In this document: positions 1-8,629 of the stretch, piece after piece | Numbering within the stretch: the stretch's first letter is position 1 | Layout of the letters: each line of letters starts with the position of its first letter | Assembly: GCA_002261195.1 (NCBI GenBank) | Contig: MVBO01000201.1 | Coordinates: 1 to 20,667 of the forward strand | Reading direction: 5' to 3' | Length of the DNA: 20,667 bases | Source: Bifiguratus adelaidae | Taxonomy: Eukaryota > Mucoromycota > Endogonomycetes > Endogonales | Translations under genes and position numbers: made by a program | The notes under the pieces: model-generated | Databases searched by the model: none | What the model was told of the DNA's origin: nothing | The model's input: the letters and a program-made list of their open reading frames with translations, nothing else

Positions 1-935
1 CCTCCCTCGACATAGGTAATCGGAGGGAGTTTGGTAGGGGGGTGCGGCGGGTATAGAGCTGAAGGATTTCCTCCAACGATGGAGAGGAGCGCTGATTTGG
101 GCTCGACGTCGCTGATATGCGTGGCCTCTCGCTGCCTTTGCCTATTCATTGATGGACCGATGGGATACCGATGATGGGACTCGGCATCGTTACTGGTACC
201 CCGTGTATGTTCTCGAGAAATTGGATCGTCATAAAAGTCGGAATCGTGTGCATGATGGTGTTCAATACTCCCGACATCTGCATACAGTTCTAGACGACGG
301 GATGCCTCCAATGGCAATGCTGAATGTAACGGTTTGCGGGAAACGAGGTGATGTTGGCCGGAAGAAAAGGACGCACGTGAAGGCGGCGTGCTCGTACCGG
401 CCGATGAGATGGACAACATGGCTAAGTACGAAAAAATGAGCATCCAAAACCTAAGGACTGGCATGGTGGACTTACTTGCCGTTCTCCGCATGGCATGGTC
501 GACCACGACAGCAACCCCATCGTTCCGTCCGCGCTCCATGGTTCCTTCCAGCGCATCATCCACTGTCATATCCAATGTCGACACCGATTCCATGAGCCTT
601 CCATCCATATCTCCCGCTGACAACCGTTCCTCCTCCGATGCCTCCGAAAGACCCGGGTGAACTGTCTCTGGGTGCGCAGAAGACAATCGTCGACCATCCG
701 AACCCACCGATGTCTCCGAAACTTCCGTCACCCATCGTTCCAAGGGCCAAGTAAACCCCAGCGTCGGCTTCGGCTGCCTAGCACTCAGTACCGTGGTTTC
801 CGGTGGAGCTGCTAGGTTGATACCCGCTAGGAAACTGACAGCTGCCGCATCACGTCTAGCTGCACTGGACGCAACCATGGTCGATGTCTCCCTAGAACTG
901 CTGTCAAGGCGTTCCTGCTGTGACTGATTGTTCAT
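1..935 (-). CDS. Unrecognised Ser/Pro/Arg-rich protein, 3' end outside the window
   Basis: A minus-strand frame is open from an ATG at 935 to the left edge, about 311 codons with no stop. I do not recognise it with confidence. An N-terminal patch (SAARRDAAAVSFLAGINL, residues about 25-42) loosely resembles the RR-x-AA-x-SFL segment of CABLES-type CDK-binding proteins, but the diagnostic C-terminal cyclin box would lie outside the window, so this is only a hint. The rest is low-complexity and Ser, Pro, His and Arg rich. A possible 54-nt intron (478 down to 425; GTAAGT donor, TTAG acceptor) has a length divisible by three and no in-frame stop. It is therefore either an intron or a coding hydrophobic stretch (VLRFWMLIFSYLAM). 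A second in-frame ATG lies at 878. The ATG at 935 is only 5 nt from the divergent COA4 ATG at 941, so the 878 start or a different 5' structure is quite possible. Confidence 0.6.
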   Translation of the reverse strand, partial: MNNQSQQERLDSSSRETSTMVASSAARRDAAAVSFLAGINLAAPPETTVLSARQPKPTLGFTWPLERWVTEVSETSVGSDGRRLSSAHPETVHPGLSEASEEERLSAGDMDGRLMESVSTLDMTVDDALEGTMERGRNDGVAVVVDHAMRRTASKSTMPVLRFWMLIFSYLAMLSISSAGTSTPPSRASFSSGQHHLVSRKPLHSALPLEASRRLELYADVGSIEHHHAHDSDFYDDPISREHTRGTSNDAESHHRYPIGPSMNRQRQREATHISDVEPKSALLSIVGGNPSALYPPHPPTKLPPITYVEG

Positions 936-940
936 GCAAG

Positions 941-1171
941 ATGTCCATTCCTGAAGAGAAGCGGTTAAGGCCTGCGCTGGAAGAAGAAGAAGAAGAAGAG
1001 GAAGAAAAGGATCCTTACGATGAGCGCATTGACAAGACAGGTTGTGCAGCAGAGAACGAAGCACTTCAGCTATGCTTTCAGGACAAGAAGGATTGGAGAA
1101 AGTGCACGGAGGAAATGATGGCATTCCGCGAGTGTTGGAAGCGACATCCAGAGAACGCTCAGGCGCACTGA
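941..1171 (+). CDS. COA4: COA4-like cytochrome c oxidase assembly factor (twin CX9C)
   Basis: This 76-aa protein carries a twin CX9C (CHCH) motif: C35-x9-C45 and C55-x9-C65, preceded by DPYDERIDKTGCA, the usual lead-in of COA4/CHCHD8. Known role of the family: a small soluble protein of the mitochondrial intermembrane space, oxidatively folded by the Mia40 pathway and needed for assembly of cytochrome c oxidase (complex IV). Length is typical. The ATG at 941 is chosen because it opens directly onto the family's short N-terminus; the frame extends upstream only through non-ATG codons. An unusual run of nine Glu (residues 14-22) is encoded by a GAA microsatellite. It is a single exon. It is convergent with the START gene (119 nt between stops) and divergent from the unknown gene on its left. 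Confidence 0.85.
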   Translation: MSIPEEKRLRPALEEEEEEEEEKDPYDERIDKTGCAAENEALQLCFQDKKDWRKCTEEMMAFRECWKRHPENAQAH

Positions 1172-1290
1172 AGGGATCACACGAGCAAGGCGACATGAGC
1201 ATAGAGGGGCGCAGACATGCGATGGTTGTCATAGACTACGATAAAACGTTCACTCATATAGCTATACAACGTGTTCTACTACGCATCCTA
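1172..1290. other. Convergent intergenic spacer, COA4 / START gene
   Basis: This 119-nt spacer lies between the stop codons of COA4 (plus) and the tandem-START gene (minus). It must hold both 3' ends. No AATAAA hexamer was seen on either strand. Confidence 0.6.
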
Positions 1291-4140
1291 TCAGCAAGTG
1301 CAAGCAATCTTGCCCATGTAGTACGCCAACAACATCATCATAAAGATAACAGCGACCTGCTGACCATTGAAGGTCAAGTCATCGCTAATGATAATCACGT
1401 TCTTGCTGCGCTTTTCGTCCACCTAGATGCTTCTGTAAGACGTGTGGAATATAGAGGGGTTTGGACACCTACCTTGGACATCATCATGTGGTAAGCATTA
1501 GGAGGATAACCCAAGCCGGGTGAAGAAGGAGTGGAATTGGTCCGATTAGCGCCTGAAAAGAGAAGCTCATGCGACAAGGCAGAGGGGTATTGTCCAGGCT
1601 GGGTATATGGGCGACCTGGCACGGGTTCAGTTCAGGGGTTCATCAGGGCCCTGAAAACTTACCGGTCGATGGGTTGGATACGGCCGAATCCACAGAGGCA
1701 TTGGAATACCCTCTGCGATGTATTAATTTCTTGGGAGAGCTGGGAAGGGCCAAGTCAGTGGCGTCAAAGAAGACGGTCTTGCGCTTATTGACCGTGGTAT
1801 CCGGCTCTTCTTCCTTAGCCTTGACCGTCTCTGCCATCTTTTCGATCGGTTTCGGTTCGTCGATATTTTCTCGAGCAGGCTTGGCCGGATCGCTTTCATC
1901 CGGCGTGGGTAATTCGCCAGAAATGACCGCCACTTGCTCCTCCGTCTCCGTAGCCGATTCGGACTCCTTGGACGCGCGCTTGGGTTTCTTCATGATGGCG
2001 AATTTGACCAGTTTGCCTTCCATGTCTGAGGAAACGGTAAAGATACGCACAGCATTCTTTTCCGGAATAATGTCGACCCATACGCCGGCCTCAGGCACGA
2101 CGACGACCTCGAATCCATGAGGATAGGTCTTCTTTCCCACACGCACGTCTGTGCACCATTCACCATAGCGCTTTTGCGATCCATCGTGTCGGGCGAGATA
2201 GGTGACCTCGTAGCTGGAGCTGTTGACATTGAAATTCTCTTCAGTAATTTTGCCTGCGACGCGTCGGATATAGGGCGGACAACCGAACTTCTGCAGATAT
2301 TCATCCACTCGGCTGACGCATCGGGGTATCTCACTCGTCAAGATGCGAACAATGGCGGATGGAATGTTGCCCTTCAGATCAAGTTGGCAAATAAAGGTCA
2401 CGTCCACCTGGATCGTGTTACCCACGCTATCATACTTCGGGCTGAAAATCCATCCCATCATTTCAGCATGCGCACGAACGCATTTGGGATCCTTGGGGAC
2501 GAGAGGGTCATTGACGCTGGTCGTGACGTGGAAAATGATGCCCGTGACCGGGTCGGTCTCAATAGTCGTGATTGCGGATATATCGCGGTTGTTGAGTGGG
2601 AAGATGCCTCGCAATTGCAAATGGACAAGACTTTCCTTTTGGCTGAATCTATCCACCACCTTCCCATCTTCAAAGCGCTTGTCCCCTAGAACCAACATGA
2701 GAGGTCTGCCATATGGATTGATCAATACCCTGTCGCTCTACTTACAGAATTTACGAGCACCAAAGGATTGCACGGCAGAACAGACTTGCTCCGCCGTCCA
2801 CCCGTTCTTGACTACGCCGTCGCCTCTCATCATGGGTAGAGCATTTCCATAGACGGGTTTGGTATAAATCTTGACACCCTTAATGTCCGCATGGAGTTTC
2901 CAGTCGCTGACGGTCGAAGCCAACGCTTTAAACTCCTCCATAGTCTTTTTTTGTATTTGGGTATGCCGATTAGGTTGGTATAAGTGAGGCAGTGGCGACG
3001 TAGGTGAGCGGGATGGTCTTGGTGAAGGTGGAGTTGAGCTTGGTTTTTGACGAAAGGATTGTGGGTCGGTCGTGATCCGAAGTGGGCCTGCCGGAACAGG
3101 CACTGGACTTTGATGCGCCGGTGTCATGTAGGGATGCATCGAGGTTGGCTGCGGCGTGTGATCCTGTGGTTTGCCTTGTGCACTGGACGCAAAGGACCGG
3201 TCTGACAAGGAGCTCGTGCGGACACCGGGAACGCGATGCTTGAGTTTTGGGACGGTGCTGACGTCGTCTTGCGAAGCGATGCTGCTTTGCATCCGCATGC
3301 GCTCGGCCTTCTTTTTCAAGTAAGCATCCACGTGTGCGATGACGAGCGGTCGTCGAGCCAATGACTTTTTCGCAAAATTCGGCACCCATCCCTTCATGGA
3401 CTCCTGAATCACAAAGGTCACGCGCGTCGATATTGGCGACGTTCTCAGGGGCTCCAAGATCCAGCCTTGGAGCTTGATATTGCCTCTGACGCGACCCTGT
3501 ATACGCGGTACCTTGGGTGTCTCGATACTACTGCAGGCAAAGAAAATCTTGCCATCCGTCGTGCATTCAATCTTTTCCACCAAGGCGAGATCCCGAGCTC
3601 GCGAGGTCGGCGTCGTCTTGGAGACTTCATAGGTGAGTGAAGAGGTATCATTGAGATTTTCGACCAGGTTGCCATCTTCATAGCTAGTACCTAGTCAGAG
3701 AGATCCAACTCTGCCCTCGCCTAATCTCACACTCACGTATCATCCCACAGTTTTCGCATCCCAATGACATAAAAGATAGCTTGAGGCCCAAATCCTTGAA
3801 TGACCTTCTCTCCCTTGAACACTGGCGTCTTGTCGGACTTTGTCAAGCCACTGCGCATGAAGACGACGACCCCTGATTTGTGCTTGAGTGCCTTCTTCCA
3901 GCCATCGTCGCCCAAGGTCGATTTGAGCAATGCCAATGATAAATCGGCTTGTTGAACAAAGGCGGTTGTATTCGTAGGCCCAGACCCTTGCACCATGATG
4001 CCTGACCCACCAGAGACAGGCCGACTCTCGACATCGTCAGTGTCCGACATGTTGGACAGGTACCCCTCATATTTGTGGTCTCCCTCATCCCACTCTGACC
4101 CACTCTCGTCGGTCGTTAACCTGGCCTTGCGTCGTAGCAT
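1291..4140 (-). CDS. Tandem START-domain lipid-transfer protein with C-terminal membrane anchor
   Basis: Five exons: 4140-3737, 3683-2746, 2685-1663, 1615-1473 and 1422-1291. They total 2640 nt, giving 879 aa, with introns of 53, 60, 47 and 50 nt; all have GT-AG ends and keep frame. START domain 1 covers residues about 65-268 (EKVIQGFGPQAIFYV, then RKLWDDTYEDG). START domain 2 covers about 380-590 (WKLHADIKGVKIYTKPVYG, ARKFWDKRFEDG, a typical START core). A Ser/Pro/Gln-rich linker joins them. A beta-rich segment follows (about 590-680), then a charged low-complexity region, a Pro-rich exon and a hydrophobic tail (VAVIFMMMLLAYYMGK, about 859-874) ending in CTC. START domains bind lipids in a helix-grip cavity. 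Inference: a tail-anchored lipid sensor or transfer protein at a membrane contact site. The last two exons are small and easily missed, but they restore frame exactly and supply the anchor. The start is the only ATG ahead of the acidic N-terminus. A strongly pyrimidine-rich leader precedes it on the coding strand. Confidence 0.85.
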
Positions 4141-4221
4141 GGGCTAGAGAGAGCCGGCAATAGTCAAGAGAGCGAGAGAAGAGAAAGAGAGGAGCAAGCC
4201 AACGTTCAATCCTGGCTCAAG

Positions 4222-4245
4222 GTGACACGACAGCACTTGTGTCAC
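4222..4245. repeat. Inverted repeat GTGACAC-N10-GTGTCAC
   Basis: Perfect 7-bp arms lie at 4222-4228 and 4239-4245, separated by 10 nt. The position in a divergent promoter, 82 bp upstream of the START-gene ATG, makes a dimeric transcription-factor site possible. A chance occurrence cannot be excluded. Confidence 0.4.
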
Positions 4246-4551
4246 GCGGGATGAAGTTGGTGAAGCGCGTGGAGAGTGAAGAGAGAAGCGCGTAGGGTTG
4301 AGGAGAGGGAGAGGGAAGGAGGAGCTTGCGTTTGTCGGTTTAATGGTTCATTCTACAAAGCATTCGATGCGATATCTCGCACTTGCAATGTCTCCTTGCA
4401 TGGGAGGTTTCTCGGTAAACTGAGAGTATCATTCCTTGATAGCCTTACGGTCCACTCGCTCTCTCTCTCACTCACTCACAGTCCTCGACAAGGGTCACTT
4501 GAGGTCGTCTCCAGTGTGAATACCAGAGAATCCATTCCCTTACCATGAACT

Positions 4552-4575
4552 CCTAATGCCCTAATGCCCTAGTGT
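4552..4575 (+). repeat. Three tandem 8-bp repeats (CCTAATGC)
   Basis: CCTAATGC is repeated at 4552-4559 and 4560-4567, followed by a degenerate third copy (CCTAGTGT) at 4568-4575. It lies about 165 bp upstream of the Zn2Cys6 start codon. Function is unknown. Confidence 0.5.
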
Positions 4576-4738
4576 TCTATATCACTATCTTTCTGGTCGT
4601 TCATACCCAGCTTCACTTCTTGACCTCTTTCATACCTTCTACAGCGCTGAGCTTGGCCTATAGTGTTCCGTGCCGGTGACCAAACTCGCTTTCAGCCTTG
4701 GCAACCTTGGCACCTCTTTTCGTCACACGCCTTCCGGG

Positions 4739-6198
4739 ATGACTGACCTCGTCTACAGGCAACGACTGGCTTGCGACCGCTGTCATTCACGCAAACTACG
4801 GTGTATCAAGCGTGGAGAGAGTTGCGCGAGGTGTCTCAAGGCGAACGCTGCCTGCAATTATAGCCCTTCAAAGCGAGGTTTGCGACCGTCGACAAGAGGT
4901 GTGAGAGACGGCGGCGAAGCGAACACGGACGTTGACAGCGGCAAGGGTAAGTCGCTGCTTTGAAGCAGACAAGCGCACGTTACTTACGTACCTTAGCGGG
5001 TGAACTTGCTGCTGGCTTAGACTACAGCAATACTGAGTTGCTCGACGCTTTTGCTACGGATACGGCGTTTGACACCTTGGAAGGTTGGGAGAGTCATCTG
5101 CTTCAAGACGTATCGTGCGCAATATCGCATCCTATCACGGTTTCAACTGCCTCGGCGGATGTTGAAGGCCCTTCGTACCATGCCAAAAACCCAGCATTCG
5201 GTAACAAGACATCCTTGACCGAGTTGCCTCTGCAGCTTTGGTCAATTGCAGGACAACAGCCCGGACGGGACGGTAACGTCTTCCATGGCTCTTGCGACCG
5301 CAACCCATTCATCTCAACAGACACCTACGCCACATTGACCACGCTTAACAGACAGCTCGCTGAACTTTCGGTTCATTTGTGTGAGCACGCCGCCACGATT
5401 CCTCCTCTATCCATTCACGACCCATGGCTCCCTCGGTCATCCTCGCAACCCTACGATTCCATCGAGACCACGACGAGCCTCAATACGGACGCGTCACATG
5501 TAGACGAGTCCCGGTACCCCTTTTCCATTGATCAGACGTATCGTCTAACGCAGGGTTTGATTGATCTCTATTCGTCGTTTGTCCAGACGATGATTCGACA
5601 AGACCCAGCGCTTTGCGCCTCTGCTCCGCAAGACGCCATAATGTCGGAATCGTCCTTGGAAGAGATCTCTCGGGATCTTTTGAGCTGCGGAAACGAGGCA
5701 ATGACCGAGTATCTCAGTCATACCCACCCACCCACACAGCATCAAACCCTACATCCTTCTTCCATAGATCAGTCATCGCTACATCTCCTTCTCGCTTGTC
5801 ATCACAGTCTGATAAACATTTGGGAACGCATTTTTCATCACATGCACGCGCTCATTGATTACTCGAATGGTCCCGTCTTGCAATGTGGCCACACACGTAT
5901 TCCAACCGTACAGGTGGGAACCTTTGTTCCCCCAGCATCGGCGTCCTTGTCGATGCAAATGGCGTTGATTGTCCGGTTGGCGACACAGCTGGTGGATAGG
6001 GTCCGTGGACTCTTGGATGCCCTCCCATCGAGTAGAACGCAAAATCAATCTGGCGAAGGGTTAGATGGCGAACAGACCAAGGGGCGGAAGGCAGATCCAC
6101 CTCTTTTGGCCACCGAAATGGCGATCAAGGCGGTTATGAGTCGGGCAAGAGACATGCGAGGGCAAATTCATCATCTTCGACAAATCTTGAGGCTATAG
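4739..6198 (+). CDS. Zn2Cys6 (Gal4-type) transcription factor
   Basis: Two exons, 4739-4946 and 4997-6198, with a 50-nt intron (GTAAGT...CTTAG), encode 469 aa. The binuclear zinc cluster is complete: C12-x2-C15-x6-C22-x6-C29-x2-C32-x6-C39, with the basic RKLRC between the second and third Cys. It is followed by a SPSKRGLRPS basic linker like that of AflR-type regulators. Two amphipathic stretches, about 330-357 (LHLLLACHHSLINIWERIFH) and about 387-410 (QMALIVRLATQLVDRVRGLL), match the helical C-terminal pattern seen in AflR-like fungal regulators. A low-complexity Ser/Thr/His middle separates them. Known role of the class: nuclear DNA-binding regulator recognising CGG-type half sites. Target genes cannot be read from the context; no biosynthetic cluster is present. 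It is convergent with the helicase gene. Confidence 0.88.
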
Positions 6199-6389
6199 TA
6201 CCGCCCTAGATAAAGCTTGTACCCTTTTTTGTATATAGAGTGGACACGATAAATAGGGTTCCTTATTCAAAAATCCTGCGGCGAAAAGGGATCAAATGCC
6301 CATGCCCGTATAAACAGCTAAGTAAAAGACAGGCATGCGTGTATGGTCATTGATGTACAAATCATGAATTCAGAAACGCGGATGGACAT
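6199..6389. other. Convergent intergenic spacer, Zn2Cys6 / helicase
   Basis: This 191-nt AT-richer spacer separates the stop codons of two convergent genes and includes GATAAATA and GTATAAAC strings. No coding potential was seen. Confidence 0.5.
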
Positions 6390-8279
6390 CTATGGTGCTG
6401 TGCGTCTAGGGGCTCGTCTAGGTTTGCCGAAATCACCCTGGCTCTTGCGCTCTCGGTTCCGGCTGAAAGAGTCCGCATCATCACGATAGCGGAAACCACT
6501 GCCGTCTTTGAAGGCGGGACGATCGCTACGACGACCGCGGAAACCGCTGAAGCCCGCGGATCGTCGATCGCTTCGGTCCCTAGAACGGCTTCTTGAGGCT
6601 TGCTTGTCGCGGAGACCCATCTTGCTCAACAGTTGAGGGGACACATGAGGTGCTTCGACCCCAAACGATTGGATAAAATCTTGTGCATGATCGAGCACGG
6701 AGTTTCTAGGGTATCCTAGGGTTTGTACTCGCGAAGAATCTGCAATAGTCTTAATATCATGTCATTCAGAGCGACGCATCCACTTACAGTAACCAAGGTA
6801 TCCGAAAAAGGCATCTTGGACCAAGGTCTCGTCCATGTGCGCCGGGGGAAGAGGCTCAACGTCGGCCAAGGCGTGCTTGACAAGCGGCAAGTCAGGCACT
6901 TCCGTGGTCACAAAAGGTTCTTCAAAGGGTGCAATCATGAGCACGCCTTCACCGTCCTTGCCGGCCCGGCCAGTTCGTCCAAGACGATGAATGTATTGTT
7001 CCCGAGACGTGGGAATGCCGACTTGAAGAACGAGGCCAACGTTGGGGTAATCTACTCCACGCGCAGACACATCTGAGGTGAAGAGAATCGAGCCAGCAGG
7101 AGCCCGTCGGAAATCGTCGGAAATCCTCGTTCGTTGAGCTTGATTCTTTTTGGAATGCAGTTCAAAGATTCTGGGGGTTTTGGCGGCGACTAGACGTGAT
7201 CGGGAGAGTTGGCGGAAAACGTCGGCGTACAGTTGTGTTGACTTGGTGGTGGGCAAAAAGACCATAATCTTTTTGTCGGCGTGTTTAGCAAGTAAATGGG
7301 AAACGGCGGAAACTTGACGGTCATATGGCTGGACAATATAGGATTGTTTGACATTGAGGTGCGTGTTGGCTTCGTTGGGATCCACGAGATCCATAAAGGC
7401 ATGCTGAGGCCTAAGGACGTCTCGAGCAATTTGGCGAATCTGAGGTGACACAGTAGCAGAGAAGAGATAGGTCTGACGTTCCTTGGGCAGGACATCAACG
7501 ATGCGCTGAATCTCTTCTTTGAAGCCCATGTCGAGTAACTGATCGGCTTCATCGAGAATAAGAGTTTGGACTTGCTCGCATTTGGTTGCAAAATCAGGAG
7601 TGCTTGACAACAGGTCGTTCAGTCGGCCTGGAGTGCCAACAATAATATCGCAGCGTTTTGAGCGTAATCGTCGGAGCTGATCTCGCTTCGATTCACCGCC
7701 TACCAAGCAGTGTACCACAAGAGGATGAAAGGCACATAGCTTTTGAGCTTCGACCGCAATCTGCTGTGCTAGCTCTCGAGTAGGAGAGATGATAAAGACT
7801 GAAATATCCCTGCCTGCCATATATTTCGGTGTCTTGCTGGCTGCCAACCTGGCGACCGCATTGTCGATCGCAGGAATCAGAAATGCAAGAGTTTTACCTG
7901 TTCCCGTCTTTGCCTTCACAAACATGTCTTCAGTCGTCGGAGCAGTAGACAAGACAGCATGCTGAACTTTGGACATGGCCGTATACTTGAACACCTTGGA
8001 AAGTGATCGAAGAGTGATAGGATGAATATGCTCGATGTCTGTAAAGTTTTTGGCGACATAGGTGGCCTCATATTCATCTTTTGCTTGCTCACAAACGTCC
8101 GTTTCCTGGATGGCTTCCTTGAGTACGGCCGCACTATGGTTGGAACTGTACAGAAAGAATTGTTCTGGTTGTCGCAGAGAAACAACCGTCGGCCGCGCAA
8201 GGATGCGAATGCCGGATGGTCGAGGACTGATCCGGGTATGTAGTGTACTTTTGAAGCATCGCAACGCCCCTAGATGCAT
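6390..8279 (-). CDS. Mitochondrial DEAD-box RNA helicase, MSS116/CYT-19 type
   Basis: Two exons, 8279-6788 and 6739-6390, with a 48-nt intron (GTAAGT...TTGCAG), encode 613 aa. All core helicase motifs are present: I AKTGTGKT (123-130), Ia PTRELAQQ, GG, Ib TPGRL, II DEAD (242-245), III SAT (273-275), IV VFLPTTKST, V TSDVSARGVD and VI HRLGRTGR (430-437). The region after the core (YLGYYSSRVQTLGY... SFGVEAPHVSPQLLSKMGL) and the Arg/Ser/Gly-rich basic tail match the MSS116 family. Members of this family are mitochondrial RNA chaperones for group I and II intron splicing, translation and transcription. The start at 8279 is preferred because it opens a basic, acid-free presequence (MHLGALRCFKSTLHTRISPR). 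An upstream in-frame ATG at 8318 would add 13 residues including a Glu and weaken that signal. Confidence 0.9.
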
Positions 8280-8629
8280 ATGAGACCCTGTGATTAGTTT
8301 GAATGGCTCTCCATTCACTTACCCGATCCCAGAGTCGACGACTTGGAAAAGAACATCGGTAAAGAAAAAAAAAGGCAATCGGTTGCCTTTTATGGAAAGC
8401 CACCCATTTTGCTGCAAGTGCGTCCAACGACGTGAGGAAGGCGTTGGAAGGGATAAAGGAACGACGATATACATCGCGTTCGTCGCTCATCTGAATGGAT
8501 AAAGGAGCTCAGGTTGGGACTAAATACTTTACAAGAAGGAAGGCTAATATAGGTCTGTCGAGTCGGATGTTTGAGAAGCACGGACAAATCATATACGAGA
8601 ATCACGTGCGGCATGTTAGTGAAATGGAC
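8280..8629. other. Upstream region of helicase gene
   Basis: This 350-nt spacer lies between the FunK1 relic and the helicase start. It has an A-rich run at 8363-8372. A minus frame reading MSDERDVYRRSF... is open here (from 8490) but has no recognisable domain and overlaps the helicase 5' end, so it is not called as a gene. Confidence 0.45.

Larger units (their letters stand above)
4141..4738. promoter_or_regulatory. Shared divergent upstream region of START and Zn2Cys6 genes
   Basis: This 598-nt spacer lies between two divergent genes. The plus strand is purine-rich at about 4141-4200 and 4270-4325, so the START transcript would have a CT-rich leader. There is a CT/CTCA run at about 4459-4480, three tandem 8-mers (CCTAATGC-like) at 4552-4575, and a 7-bp-arm inverted repeat at 4222-4245. 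The plus-strand frame upstream of 4739 is open but has no ATG, so it is treated as 5' leader. No other gene is seen here. Confidence 0.55.

Noticed and set aside
149-660. Plus-strand open frames at the left edge
   Set aside because: They are antisense to a much longer minus-strand frame open from 935 to the window edge, and they have no recognisable features.
1042-1494. 150-codon plus frame overlapping COA4
   Set aside because: It overlaps the well-supported twin-CX9C frame and is antisense to the last two START-gene exons; no domain.
2117-2852. Long plus-strand frames opposite the START gene
   Set aside because: Antisense shadows of the START2-coding exons.
8134-8490. Minus frame MSDERDVYRRSF... 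upstream of the helicase
   Set aside because: It overlaps the helicase presequence in another frame, has no domain, and shows no continuation of the kinase C-lobe.
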